DNA of 64,000 nt from VYFG01 sp965203365 (GCA_965203365.1 OZ241878.1:1612001-1676000), one strand, 5' to 3'. Shown: positions 33,957 through 43,312, numbered from the stretch's first letter. Notes: generated by a model from the letters alone, not told the origin. Translations and numbers: made by a program.

Positions 33957-34832
33957 TTAAGTCGCATCTCGCCGTAGTGGCTGACACATACAGTGAACCC
34001 CACCACCCGCTTGGGTGAACTGTGTCATATCGGGATCATAAACCCTGAATCCCGCCGCGCGCATCTTGGCATTCAGGTCCGTGGCAGCCAGTGTCGATAG
34101 AATTCGGTCATGACCGAGCGCCACCACATTGCAACCAAGCGCCATGGTTTCTTCGAAGGTAGCGGGAATGATCTCAATGTCGTGACTTTTGAGCCACTGC
34201 ACAATGTCCGGGTCGGTGGTCTCCAGACAAACCGCTGCACAGCGCTCGTTGAGCATGCAGACCATCAGATCAATGTGAACATAATAAGGATCAATCGGGG
34301 CGAATCGGATTTCCCAACCCTCCGCGATGAACCAGTCTGCGATCTGGCGGGCCGCCACCCCCTCGGAGCGATGATCCGTGTATCCAATCAACACCACCCC
34401 AGGCTGGATCACATTGAAATCCCCACCCTCGAAATTCCCTGCTGACACCATATCGTAAATGGGGACCTCGTTTTCCAAATAAAACCGAAGAACGGCCGCA
34501 TATTCTCCCCGCCTGCGTGGGTTCGCCAACTGACAGATCACGGCACCATAAGGCGTCATAAAGGAGGAATCCCTTGCATACACCTGCATCACGGTGGAGG
34601 CTTCTTCGGGAAGAAAGTGACAAGTGACCCCGGCTTCCTCATATGCGGCGACCATCTCAGCGTGTTGCCTTAAGGCAAGGGCACGGTCGAACTGATATCC
34701 CCGCCTGAGTGAATCTCGAACCAAGGAACTATAGTCGGCGTTTTCCACACCCAACCAACGAAAAGTCTCCGCCGGGCCCAGTAGCACATCTCGCAAGGGA
34801 CCCGTTTCTGATCGCAGATACCAGTGGGTCAT
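33957..34832 (-). CDS. Amidinotransferase/dimethylarginine hydrolase-fold enzyme
   Basis: The protein belongs to the guanidine-modifying superfamily (arginine deiminase, DDAH, glycine amidinotransferase). The substrate and catalytic residues appear as GNFEGGDFNV, the His in YYVHIDLMVCML and the catalytic Cys in GGGVHCMCQPLRRD at the C-terminus. ATG 34832 (MTHWYLRSETGPLRDVLLGP) matches homologues and gives 291 residues; the frame continues to 34928. The exact reaction (deiminase, hydrolase or amidine transfer) cannot be decided from motifs. It stands alone, although the agmatinase-like gene at 9187 shows another guanidine enzyme in the same window. Confidence 0.83.
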   Translation of the reverse strand: MTHWYLRSETGPLRDVLLGPAETFRWLGVENADYSSLVRDSLRRGYQFDRALALRQHAEMVAAYEEAGVTCHFLPEEASTVMQVYARDSSFMTPYGAVICQLANPRRRGEYAAVLRFYLENEVPIYDMVSAGNFEGGDFNVIQPGVVLIGYTDHRSEGVAARQIADWFIAEGWEIRFAPIDPYYVHIDLMVCMLNERCAAVCLETTDPDIVQWLKSHDIEIIPATFEETMALGCNVVALGHDRILSTLAATDLNAKMRAAGFRVYDPDMTQFTQAGGGVHCMCQPLRRDAT

Positions 34833-35000
34833 CTCTGGTGTGTTCCCGCCGTCCCTGCGTATGCGCAGTCGTTTGTCACTGGCAGTCAATGCATCATCCG
34901 GTATCATGTTCGGGTCCAATTCGCACAAGGTGGTAAAAAAATCAAAGCCGAGCGAAGAACGAAATGTCCGACAACGGGGGAATCATGGAACCGACCAGAT

Positions 35001-35678
35001 CTACATCCGGGTCCACAGGCGAACCAAGTTCAGATAACTTCGATCCACCCGTCGGGTACTTTCCGCCTCCGGGGCATTGTGCCTCAGTTCTTCCCTGGCA
35101 AGCCAGAGCTGATACAACAATTCCCGGCGTTCGGCGACTGGTACCAGACTTTGCAACCAAGTCACCGCGGCCAACCGTTCTCCTCGAGTCACCGGCCGCA
35201 CTTCGTGCAGTGAGGACGCCGGGTACATGACGCCATCCCCTGCTGACAACTTCACACTCTGATGGCCAAAGTCCGTGTGCACGATCAGTTCACCCCCCTC
35301 GTATTCATCGGGCTCACTGAGAAAGACCGTGATGGCCACATCACAGCGATAGCGTGATTTCGGGTCTGGTCCCATGACGGGATCGTCCACATGCGGACCA
35401 TATTTCATACCTGGTCGATAACGAGAATAGTACGGGACTGCCACGCGATGCGGCAGCCCAGCATTCAGATAGACCGGATGCTGAACCAGTGCACCCATAA
35501 CCGCATTGTTCAGGTGGGACATCCGTTCATCACCAGTCACCAGTTCCTCGTTATGCTTGTGGCGGCGGGCCTGCTCTCCAGCGGAGCTCCATCCATTTTC
35601 AAACCGGCCACTGGCCAGCAATTTCCGGACGAGGGTGAGACGCTCTGGCACCAGGATAGCCGGCAAGGTAATCAGCAT
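35001..35678 (-). CDS. PKHD-type Fe(II)/2OG hydroxylase (PiuC/YbiX family)
   Basis: The 225-residue product is a prolyl-4-hydroxylase-like oxygenase of the PiuC/YbiX family. It contains the metal HxD in YGPHVDDPVMG, FLSEPDEYEGGEL, and the distal His in ASSLHEVRPVTRGERLAAV with the 2OG-binding Arg. Family members are linked to iron-siderophore uptake in some bacteria, but the substrate is not known. No TonB receptor lies beside it. Its start overlaps by one base the stop of the uncharacterised 359-residue gene, so the two are co-translated. Confidence 0.9.
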   Translation of the reverse strand: MLITLPAILVPERLTLVRKLLASGRFENGWSSAGEQARRHKHNEELVTGDERMSHLNNAVMGALVQHPVYLNAGLPHRVAVPYYSRYRPGMKYGPHVDDPVMGPDPKSRYRCDVAITVFLSEPDEYEGGELIVHTDFGHQSVKLSAGDGVMYPASSLHEVRPVTRGERLAAVTWLQSLVPVAERRELLYQLWLAREELRHNAPEAESTRRVDRSYLNLVRLWTRM

Positions 35679-36757
35679 CAGAATGCGCAGTCGTCGAGGT
35701 AGGTTTTCAGGTGTTCAGCGGAACACCCCGGCAATGCACGACTGACACGCAGCCAATGTCTTCCGGCTCTGGCAATGACTGGAGCCAGGGCACTGTAGTT
35801 TCCATCTTCTCTTGCCTCCTGATAGGCGACGCAAAAGCTCGGGAACAGTTCCTTGCGAAGCGGCGTCATGTTGGCATAGAAAAAATCTACCGATGGCCAG
35901 TTTTCCAAAGTCAGACAGGCGGGCAAGGCCGCCAAGCAGTCCGCCAGATTGTCCCGCACCGCCCTGATTTTGAGTTCCGTCAAGGGATCCTCCACCCGGG
36001 ACAGCAGACACTGCCAACCATCTCCAATCAGGGCACCGGCCAAGCGTTCCCCGATCTCATGAAGGATCACATTTTCCATCTCGGTTTCCAAAAACCTGTC
36101 CAAGGCTCCTTGTGGGTCTTTATCAAAGCCGTAATGGTGGATGACCTTGCCCATCGCATTGTCTTCACGCTTCCAGCTCCACTCTTCGATCATACTGCCC
36201 AGGTATCTTCCCAGGGCGTCACGACGAACGAATATCTGGCCTGGCGCGGACATGGCTGGTGGGGCGGTCATGGTCCGTGCCAGCTCTCTTCCAGACACCA
36301 GCAGGTCCAAACTGGTTTTGGGACTACGAACCGACTCCGGGTTTTCGGTCGTATCATGCAGCAGCAGATTGGCCAAAAAAAAGGTGGGCGCACCGCCCCT
36401 GCCATGGATGCCCGCATAGACGTATCCAGCCGGATTGAGGACTTCATTGACAGCTTCATTATCGAAACAGTCGACTTCCCCAACCGACAATGGCAAGGCC
36501 CGGAAGGCTCCATCCTGGTCTTCCAGTTGCTCCCAACGAGACTCCATGAGTGGAATCCATTCCCCCAGAGCATTTCGACCCACTGGTTCACAGGCATTGA
36601 GACCTTGGTGCCAACGAAAGTAGTCGCGCATCTTCATCAGGTAGACACATAACGGATACTGCCCAGCATAGCAGGCATCCGAAACATCGGCATTGTACTG
36701 TACCGTTTCAATGAGGCGCTCTACAGACCAATCAGACAGTGATCGCATGCGGCACAA
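35678..36757 (-). CDS. Uncharacterised protein coupled to the PKHD hydroxylase
   Basis: A 359-residue soluble protein with no recognised catalytic motif. It is largely helical, with aromatic-rich N-terminal segments (YLMKMRDYFRWHQGL) and a C-terminus ending HWLRVSRALPGCSAEHLK. A hydroxylase substrate or cofactor role is conceivable, since its stop overlaps the hydroxylase start by one base. ATG 36748 is an alternative start. Proteins of this kind occur as conserved hypotheticals in sulfur-oxidising Gammaproteobacteria; that is my recollection rather than a search result. Confidence 0.68.
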   Translation of the reverse strand: MCRMRSLSDWSVERLIETVQYNADVSDACYAGQYPLCVYLMKMRDYFRWHQGLNACEPVGRNALGEWIPLMESRWEQLEDQDGAFRALPLSVGEVDCFDNEAVNEVLNPAGYVYAGIHGRGGAPTFFLANLLLHDTTENPESVRSPKTSLDLLVSGRELARTMTAPPAMSAPGQIFVRRDALGRYLGSMIEEWSWKREDNAMGKVIHHYGFDKDPQGALDRFLETEMENVILHEIGERLAGALIGDGWQCLLSRVEDPLTELKIRAVRDNLADCLAALPACLTLENWPSVDFFYANMTPLRKELFPSFCVAYQEAREDGNYSALAPVIARAGRHWLRVSRALPGCSAEHLKTYLDDCAF

Positions 36758-37151
36758 CCATATATTTTCTCAATCGGTCATATCGAAACCGGATGATCAT
36801 CCGGATGACAGGCAATCTTAATTTTAGCCCTTCTTCCTCCTGCTCTCCACACATCCAGTATTTCCTGACCAGATTGAGTCGTCATACACGAATCGGAGCT
36901 GCGAGGCAGCAACGGCTTGAGGCCTTCGGATACGATAGCTGTACATCCCGCTACGATTGTAGAGCATATCAAGGCAATCCCGAAGCCACAAAAGAAATGA
37001 CATCCGTGGTGATCAAATCTCGAGCCAACATTTTCGGACCCATGGTCTGTGATCCTGAAAAAGCCTAATAGATGACAGTTCAGGGATTCCTGACTGTTAT
37101 CATTGTGTCGACACCAAAAGCTCGAATTCCAGAAATCATCCCAATCCACAA
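36758..37151. other. Intergenic region between divergent uncharacterised genes
   Basis: About 390 bases, A+T-richer than the flanks. No supported gene and no clear promoter pair are seen. Confidence 0.45.
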
Positions 37152-37784
37152 ATGGATAAAGCCCGCATTCGCACCGGCTGGAAAAACCGTAACCGTCCAA
37201 TTTCTCTGGAGGAGTTTGCTAATGCCCTGTCCAGTATTTGCTGGCGTCTATCCCTCAATGCTGCCCGTAATCTCCATCAGCAGGATTTTGTCTACCAAAA
37301 TGACCTCCAGCGTCTTGGGGTCATGCGTGAATACCTGGTATTTTTGATGCATTGTGCTGACCGCCTGACGCATGAATATCTCAGTACGGAACAGCGTAGC
37401 CGTTTTATGCATGCCTTGGCAAAAGACTGCCATCGACATAGCCGGGAAAATGCCATAGACATCACCCAAGGCATCGAACGAGAAGAGAATTGGATCATCC
37501 GAATCAACACGAAAATGGCCCAGTATGCCACCACGACCTTCCCGAACCGCAACCCGGGCTATGATATGTACCGACTGCTGGGGGCCAGCATTCAGGCGTA
37601 CATGGGAGAGGACCAGACCAACCGCTGGGTCATTGATCAGGTCATGGACATCGACGGGCCGGAAGTCTTCGAAGTGTTTCTGAAGTCGATAGACAAACTC
37701 CAACACAACGCCGGCATCCCCGTCATGCTTCACGAACACGGCGGACCACGGCAAGGAGTTTGCAAGGCACCAGGAGACCTCTGA
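37152..37784 (+). CDS. Uncharacterised protein, 3' end running into an IS30 remnant
   Basis: The 210-residue frame opens MDKARIRTGWKNRNRPISLE and contains WRLSLNAARNLHQQDFVY and EYLVFLMHCADRLTHEYLS. It is a helical, histidine-containing soluble protein resembling conserved hypotheticals of Gammaproteobacteria, with no function known. The last 20 or so codons (from about 37720) lie in DNA that, in another frame, encodes IS30 transposase. The natural C-terminus has therefore probably been replaced, or the gene ended just before. It may be a truncated yet still expressed gene. Confidence 0.6.
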   Translation: MDKARIRTGWKNRNRPISLEEFANALSSICWRLSLNAARNLHQQDFVYQNDLQRLGVMREYLVFLMHCADRLTHEYLSTEQRSRFMHALAKDCHRHSRENAIDITQGIEREENWIIRINTKMAQYATTTFPNRNPGYDMYRLLGASIQAYMGEDQTNRWVIDQVMDIDGPEVFEVFLKSIDKLQHNAGIPVMLHEHGGPRQGVCKAPGDL

Positions 37785-38075
37785 ATCGCTCGGAGCCGAC
37801 TTTGACTTTGCCACCCCCTACCATTCCTGGGAACGGGGCCTGAACGAGCGGACCCATGGCCGGGTACGCCTGTATTTTTCGAAGGGAACGGACTTCCGTC
37901 AGGCGACGGCGGCCCAAGTCCAGGCGGTGGAGGAACGAATCAACCACCAGCCCGCAAGGGACTGGGGTATCGGACCCCTCAAGAGGTCTTCACCGCCGCC
38001 GCGCCGACCTCCATGCCATGTAGGCAACCGAATCGTCCAGGTGGCTGGGGAGCGGCTTTGCGTCAGCTGACATTG
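37717..38075 (+). pseudogene. IS30-family transposase C-terminal fragment, frameshifted
   Basis: In the frame containing codons 37750-37950 the sequence reads ADHGKEFARHQE, then LGADFDFATPYHSWERGLNE, KGTDFRQATAAQVQAVEERI and NHQP. This is the catalytic C-terminal half of IS30 transposases (the DDE glutamate lies in the WERGLNE region). A one-base shift near 37955 moves the homology (RKGLGYRTPQEVF) into another frame. The N-terminal two thirds and both terminal repeats are missing. It is a dead remnant located immediately after the 210-residue gene. Confidence 0.85.
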
Positions 38076-38089
38076 CTTGCAACCCGGAA

Positions 38090-38281
38090 CTACTTCCAGT
38101 TCTTCGCGTTGTCCGTACTACCCTTCCGACCATCCGCGTAACCCGCCTCATATGGCTCTGTCAGACGCTGCTCTTCGATCTTGGGGTTGCCGAGATATCC
38201 GCTAGCCCAACCAATAATGTATTCACGCGCAATGTTCTTGCTTTCGAGTTCCGTAATGGTCTGATAATAAATGCTCGTCAT
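38090..38281 (-). CDS. Small conserved-looking protein, function unknown
   Basis: Sixty-three residues from ATG 38281, which has GAGG six bases upstream, a clear ribosome-binding site. The product reads IYYQTITELESKNIAREY, then GWASGYLGNP and YEAGYADGRKGSTDNAK. It is charged and rich in glycine/tyrosine, with no signal peptide. The frame continues upstream to 38308, but the Shine-Dalgarno sequence decides the start. It lies between the IS30 remnant and the cupin gene. The function is unknown. Confidence 0.6.
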   Translation of the reverse strand: MTSIYYQTITELESKNIAREYIIGWASGYLGNPKIEEQRLTEPYEAGYADGRKGSTDNAKNWK

Positions 38282-38406
38282 AATACACCTCAATTCTGGT
38301 ACTTCCATTCCGACATCGACCCGTTCGCAGGCAGTGCGGAGAACCGGCCCGATAGACTCTGGGCAACGGGGAAAAACACCATAATCGTCTTGCTGTCAAA
38401 GTGATA

Positions 38407-38682
38407 CTACCCTTTTTTGTAGTGACGTTCTATTGCTTCAGTGATATGCCAGACACATTCGGTATCGGGCATGACCGTAATCAGGTCACCGGCAGTAAAT
38501 TGAACCGGGTCTTCATTCTGTACCCTGATTTCACCTGCCCCACTGACGATGTAACTCGTCTCGGTCTGCTGAAGATACCTGTCCCAACGAGCCACGGGAT
38601 GGTGTGTCAAAGGCCAGACTTCCACTCCCAGCACTTCGAGTTTCATGGGGGATGGCGACTTTTCCAACAACACCCGGGGCAT
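38407..38682 (-). CDS. Cupin domain protein (cupin_3/DUF861-like)
   Basis: The product is a single-domain cupin of about 91 residues. Its pattern LGVEVWPL, ETSYIVSGAGEIRV, FTAGDLITVMPDTECVWHI and ERHYKKG follows the small cupin_3 (EutQ-like) proteins. Starts at 38730 and 38763 would add 16 or 27 residues. The substrate is unknown. It is divergent from the 2OG oxygenase gene at 38798, with under 120 bases between them, so a shared promoter region is likely. Confidence 0.78.
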   Translation of the reverse strand: MPRVLLEKSPSPMKLEVLGVEVWPLTHHPVARWDRYLQQTETSYIVSGAGEIRVQNEDPVQFTAGDLITVMPDTECVWHITEAIERHYKKG

Positions 38683-38797
38683 GATAAGATTCCGATACGG
38701 CAGATTCAGACGAAGTATGCATTCTAACATTCGCCTTCCCGGTCCAGTCGGTCGGTTTCGCATACGCCGCCTGCGTCAGATGTACATCTGAGCGATC

Positions 38798-39373
38798 ATG
38801 TTTCGCGAACTCAGTCCGGGGTCCTTCATCTACACGATGGACAATGCACTTCCGGTCGATGCCTGTGAAGCCATGATCCAGCAGTTTGAAGATCACCCGG
38901 GCCAACAAGTGAAAGGTCGCATTGGTCAATGCGCCCACACGGAACCTTCCATCAAGCAGTCCACCGACCTCAGGATTTCGGGTCGACCGGAATGGAGACA
39001 ACATGATGCACTGCTACGGGAATCCCTCGGACAGGCTCTGGGGCTTATCAGTGGACTGCATCCGTTCTTCAGAGTGAATCGGCTGCATGATATCGGGTAC
39101 AACTTGCAGCGTACCGACCCCGGTGGTTATTACCACTGGCACCTGGATTCCGGACCCAGAGAATTTGCCAAGCGACAACTCGTTGCCATCTGGTACCTGA
39201 ATGACGCTCCCGAGGTCGGTGGCGAAACCGAATTCTATTTCCAGAGTGTCTGTGTCCAACCTCAACAGGGCATGCTGCTGCTGTTCCCACCCTTCTGGAC
39301 CCATTTGCATCGGGGGACAGAAGTAGTACGTGGCATCAAATACATTGCCACCACCTGGGTATGCGTCGACTGA
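38798..39373 (+). CDS. Prolyl-4-hydroxylase-like 2OG-Fe(II) oxygenase
   Basis: The 191-residue oxygenase has the iron HxD in YYHWHLDSGPREF, the distal His in PFWTHLHRGTEV and the 2OG-interacting basic residue shortly after. VGGETEFYF and QQGMLLLFPP are typical of P4H-like double-stranded beta-helix proteins. It is presumably cytoplasmic. The target is unknown; it could be a protein residue or a small metabolite. It is divergent from the cupin gene. Confidence 0.87.
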   Translation: MFRELSPGSFIYTMDNALPVDACEAMIQQFEDHPGQQVKGRIGQCAHTEPSIKQSTDLRISGRPEWRQHDALLRESLGQALGLISGLHPFFRVNRLHDIGYNLQRTDPGGYYHWHLDSGPREFAKRQLVAIWYLNDAPEVGGETEFYFQSVCVQPQQGMLLLFPPFWTHLHRGTEVVRGIKYIATTWVCVD

Positions 39374-39604
39374 TCCGAGCAGTGCCGTGTTCTCTGGGAA
39401 CTATTGGGAGTCTTGCAAGTGATGTGTGGAACACATCTCGGCCAGCCAAGTCCTTATCGGGGCCATCCTGATCACATGGCCTGATCTGATGACTCGGATC
39501 AGCTGGGAAGGACAATGACCATATATGCCCTCTGCATTGGATGTGTTCGGCCGGATCACTGATCTTCGTTGTACACTTTCACACACTTCTTGGAATTCGT
39601 ACTG

Positions 39605-40444
39605 ATGACTAACTGTTACAGAGCAAAAACCCACCAAATCAGGTACGAACCGATATGCCAAAGGCTTCTGCTACACCTGCTGTTGACCATGCCGCTGGTC
39701 TTTCAATGGCATCCGGCTTATGCAGATGACCGTCCAGATTATGACCGTGAAGTACGCATAGCCCAGGAGATAGAGCCCCACATCTTCGATGGAGAGGCCG
39801 TCTGGCTGAATACGCCGGAACGTCCATTCCTGTCCATCTACCTGCCGGCCGATGAGCCCAGAGGAGCCGTCCTAATTCTCCACGGTCGTGACACCCACCC
39901 CGAAGATGCCAATGTCGCTGGCCCTATGCGGGTCGGACTCGTCGATGCCGACTGGTCTACCTTGGCTTTGCAAATGCCGGTGCTGGCAAAAGGCAAGAAA
40001 TACTACGACTATCTTCCCATCCTGAAATTCGCACATGCCCGTATCCAAGCTGGACTGCAGTTCCTTCGGAGCCAAGGCTACCAAACGGTGGTGCTGGCCG
40101 GGCATAGCTGCGGGGTACATATGGCCAACGACTGGTTGAATCACTATGGAGACGGGTCAATTGATGGCTATGTCGCCATAGGGCTTGGTGTCACCGATTT
40201 CGGGCAGGATCTCAAGACACCGTTTCCCCTTGACACGATGACAGTTCCCGTCCTCGATATCTATGGCAGTGAAGAATATCCTCGTCCATTGGCGATGGTG
40301 CCACTACGGGCCAAGATGCTGGAAATCAACGGTCACCCGGACTCCCAGCAGATGGTGGTCGAGGGGGCGGGTCACTTCTTTCGGGACCATGGAGACCCAT
40401 TGACGGAAATGGTGGCCGGTTGGCTGAACCGCATCTCGTTCTGA
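39605..40444 (+). CDS. Secreted alpha/beta-hydrolase-like protein (DUF3530-like)
   Basis: About 279 residues from ATG 39605, with a hydrophobic signal segment (LLLHLLLTMPLVFQW) and probable cleavage after AYA before DDRPDYD. The mature part shows GAVLILHGRDTHPE, a nucleophile-elbow-like AGHSCGVHMANDW, and a C-terminal GAGHFF consistent with the catalytic histidine. This fits the DUF3530 group of periplasmic hydrolase-like proteins. A TTG at 39569 opens the same frame. The substrate is unknown and there is no operon partner. Confidence 0.78.
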   Translation: MTNCYRAKTHQIRYEPICQRLLLHLLLTMPLVFQWHPAYADDRPDYDREVRIAQEIEPHIFDGEAVWLNTPERPFLSIYLPADEPRGAVLILHGRDTHPEDANVAGPMRVGLVDADWSTLALQMPVLAKGKKYYDYLPILKFAHARIQAGLQFLRSQGYQTVVLAGHSCGVHMANDWLNHYGDGSIDGYVAIGLGVTDFGQDLKTPFPLDTMTVPVLDIYGSEEYPRPLAMVPLRAKMLEINGHPDSQQMVVEGAGHFFRDHGDPLTEMVAGWLNRISF

Positions 40445-40611
40445 ACCTTCTCACAAATGCACGCCAGCAGTCGTCTACTCGAGCGTGGAAAGGCCCGACC
40501 AAAGCGAATGGAATCAAACCTCCCTTGATGATAGGGAGCAACGCCCGCCCGTCGGAATTCAGGTCGGTTGGGGTGACCTACCCACGGGTCGGGCCTTTGT
40601 CGGGGTCAGGA

Positions 40612-41547
40612 TCACTGTTCCAGTTCTTCCTGCAGGGCGGGTACTGCCGAAAACAGATCCTCGTTCCAACCGTAATCCGCCACCTGAAAAATCGGGGCTT
40701 CCTCGTCATTGTTGATCGCTACAATGACCTTGGAATCTTTCATGCCGGCAAGATGCTGGATGGCCCCGGAAATACCCACCGCAATGTAGAGATCCGGGGC
40801 CACGACCTTGCCGGTCTGCCCCACCTGATAATCATTGGGCACGAATCCGGCATCCACTGCTGCCCGTGAAGCCCCAACCGCACCACCCAAGGTATCTGCC
40901 AAGGTTTCCAACATGGCGAAATTCTCACTGTTTTTCATTCCACGGCCGCCGGACACCACAATTTTGGCAGAGGCAAGTTCAGGTCGTTCACTGTGGCTCA
41001 GGTTCTGCCCGGCAAACTGAACACTGGGCGTAATGGGGGCTTCCGGGATGCGACTGATCTCGGCATGGCCGTTCGCACAATCGACGGCTTCAAATGCCGT
41101 GGTCCGCACGGTCATCATCTTGATCGAATCGTGAGATTTGACCGTTTCGAGGGCATTGCCCGCATAGATTGGGCGGACAAACGTATCGTCAGAAAGAACC
41201 ACACTGATATCAGAGATGGCCTGCACATCACACAAGGCGGCCAAGTAGGGTATCAATGCCTTGCCAAACGTGGAAGCCGGAGCCAACACATGGGTATAGC
41301 CCTCGACATTTGCCTGGACCAAGGTGGCGGTGTTTTCAGTGATTTCATTGGCGTAGGAAAGTGAATCCGCATACAGAACCCGGGATACTCCGCTGATTCG
41401 AGCGCATTCGTCAGCCACTTCATCGCATTGGCTGCCCGCAACCAGCACACTGACTTCACCCCCAATCCGGGTGGCAGCAGAAACCGTATTCAAAGTTCCC
41501 GGCGAAAGTTGGTGGTTGTCGTGTTCCGCAATAACCAAACTGTTCAT
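40612..41547 (-). CDS. etfA: Electron transfer flavoprotein alpha subunit
   Basis: EtfA binds FAD and, with EtfB, carries electrons from dehydrogenases to the quinone pool. The 311-residue protein has the FAD-binding C-terminal domain with VSGGRGMKNSENFAML, GASRAAVDAGFVPND, VGQTGKVVAPDLYIAVGISG and the terminal VAINNDEEAPIFQVADYG. It starts one base after the etfB stop, so the subunits are translated together. No ETF-quinone oxidoreductase or acyl-CoA dehydrogenase gene lies in the window. Confidence 0.96.
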   Translation of the reverse strand: MNSLVIAEHDNHQLSPGTLNTVSAATRIGGEVSVLVAGSQCDEVADECARISGVSRVLYADSLSYANEITENTATLVQANVEGYTHVLAPASTFGKALIPYLAALCDVQAISDISVVLSDDTFVRPIYAGNALETVKSHDSIKMMTVRTTAFEAVDCANGHAEISRIPEAPITPSVQFAGQNLSHSERPELASAKIVVSGGRGMKNSENFAMLETLADTLGGAVGASRAAVDAGFVPNDYQVGQTGKVVAPDLYIAVGISGAIQHLAGMKDSKVIVAINNDEEAPIFQVADYGWNEDLFSAVPALQEELEQ

Positions 41548-42297
41548 TCAAATCACCTTTGCTTCATTCTTCAGTTTATCCACCAACTCGGCAGCACCCG
41601 ACACCATCACCCCAGCATCCCGGGCCGGAGGGGTATCGACCCGTAGCACCTCAAGCCGATTGACGACTTCCACTCCCAGGTCCTCAGGCGAAAACACATC
41701 GACCGGCTTCTTTTTCGCTTTCATGATATTGGGCAAGGAGGCGTAGCGCGGTTCATTCAGGCGAAGGTCGGCTGTAACCACCGCTGGACAAGTGATCTGA
41801 AGATCCTCCAAGCCCGCATCAATTTCCCGAGTGATGGCAAATCCATTGTCGTTTTTGACAATCCTCGAGATATAACTACCCAGTGGACGCCCCATCAGGG
41901 CGGCCAGCATCTGCCCGGTCTGGTTATGGTCATCATCAATCGATTGCTTGCCAAGGATGACGAGATCGGCCCCCTCCTTCTCCACCGCCTTGTGGATCAG
42001 ACGCGCAATGATCAAAGGCTCCAGTCGATCATCGGTCAGGACATGTATTCCCCGGTCCGCTCCCATGGCCAGACCGGTTCGAATGGTTTCCGCCGCCTTC
42101 TGTGGCCCGGCCGACATGACAATCACTTCTTCGGCAACCCCAGCCTCTCGGATTCGCAATGCCTCCTCCAAGGCAATCTCGCAAAAGGGATTCATGGCCA
42201 TCTTAACATTGGTGGTCTCTACCCCGGAATGATCAGACTTCACCCGGATCCGGATATTGGCATCGACCACACGTTTGACTGGTACCAATACTTTCAT
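41548..42297 (-). CDS. etfB: Electron transfer flavoprotein beta subunit
   Basis: EtfB is the AMP-binding partner of EtfA. The 249-residue protein opens MKVLVPVKRVVDANIRIRVK and shows NPFCEIALEEALRIRE, MGADRGIHV and LVILGKQSIDDDHNQTGQML, all family hallmarks. The ATG has AGGAG about 10 bases upstream. It is the first gene of etfBA and is divergent from the HisN-type phosphatase gene. Confidence 0.96.
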   Translation of the reverse strand: MKVLVPVKRVVDANIRIRVKSDHSGVETTNVKMAMNPFCEIALEEALRIREAGVAEEVIVMSAGPQKAAETIRTGLAMGADRGIHVLTDDRLEPLIIARLIHKAVEKEGADLVILGKQSIDDDHNQTGQMLAALMGRPLGSYISRIVKNDNGFAITREIDAGLEDLQITCPAVVTADLRLNEPRYASLPNIMKAKKKPVDVFSPEDLGVEVVNRLEVLRVDTPPARDAGVMVSGAAELVDKLKNEAKVI

Positions 42298-42535
42298 GAA
42301 AGGATATCTCCTAGAGACTGATGGTCAATCGTTAGGGGCGTCATGACTAGGCGACCCCGAAAATCAAGAGGCGGATTTTACTCCAAATTTCTTGGTTCTG
42401 GAGAATCTGCTAGGTGTAAGTTTATACAACCTGTCCAGTCGGACTGGTTGTCGGGAAACGACGCCAATTGATCGAATCAGGCACTCACATCGCTTGGACC
42501 TTGGGTAGAATACGCCTGTCATCGGCTTGATCACC

Positions 42536-43312
42536 ATGAACAACTTCCAAAACGATTATCTGCAAACGGCACTGCAAGCGGCAGACATTGCAAGGACAAT
42601 CACCCGCCGCCATTTTCGTACCCGGTTTGCGGTGGACAACAAGCCGGACTTAAGTCCAGTGACCGTTGCTGACCAGGAAACTGAAGCTGCGATTCGTGCA
42701 CACATCGAATCACGCCATCCCGACCATGGCATCTTCGGAGAGGAGGGGGGCAACCAAATCAAAAATCAGCACTGGCAATGGATTATTGATCCCATCGACG
42801 GTACCAAGAGCTTTGCGGCTGGCAGACCCACATTCGGCACTCTGATCGCCTTGATGAAAGCAAACCAGCCCATGCTTGGCTTGATTGATCAAAGCATACT
42901 GGATGAGCGTTGGATCGGCATGCGAAGTAGCCGCACGGTCTTCAACGGCGCCCCGTGCCAGACACGAGAGGAAACACGGCTTGAACATTGCTCGATTTTC
43001 TGTACCACTCCAGAAATGTTCGATGCAGTGTCTCTCGACCAGTTCCGCAATCTCGCCGACCGCTGTCAGTTTCGAGTCTGGGGAGGGGACTGTTATAGCT
43101 ATGGACTCCTCGCCGCTGGATATACCGATATTATCTGCGAGGCAGATCTCTATCCCTATGACTACCTGTCGTTGGTCCCCGTGGTGGAAGGCGCCGGTGG
43201 TATCATCACGGATTGGAACGGTAATCCCTTGACTCTGGACTCGGGTCACATGGTACTGGCGACTGCCAACCAAAAACTCCACCAGTCCGCCTTGGCGCTG
43301 CTGAACCCGTAG
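42536..43312 (+). CDS. hisN: HisN-type histidinol-phosphatase (inositol monophosphatase family)
   Basis: A Mg-dependent phosphatase of the inositol monophosphatase superfamily, with metal motifs GIFGEEGG, WIIDPIDGTKSFAAG and WGGDCYSYGLLAAG. The length of 258 residues and the wording of the motifs (KSF rather than TNF; DCYSYGLLA) match the HisN histidinol-phosphatases, which perform the penultimate histidine step. ATG 42536 is chosen over the in-frame TTG at 42527. It stands alone, with no his genes near, so the substrate call is moderately sure. Confidence 0.85.
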   Translation: MNNFQNDYLQTALQAADIARTITRRHFRTRFAVDNKPDLSPVTVADQETEAAIRAHIESRHPDHGIFGEEGGNQIKNQHWQWIIDPIDGTKSFAAGRPTFGTLIALMKANQPMLGLIDQSILDERWIGMRSSRTVFNGAPCQTREETRLEHCSIFCTTPEMFDAVSLDQFRNLADRCQFRVWGGDCYSYGLLAAGYTDIICEADLYPYDYLSLVPVVEGAGGIITDWNGNPLTLDSGHMVLATANQKLHQSALALLNP

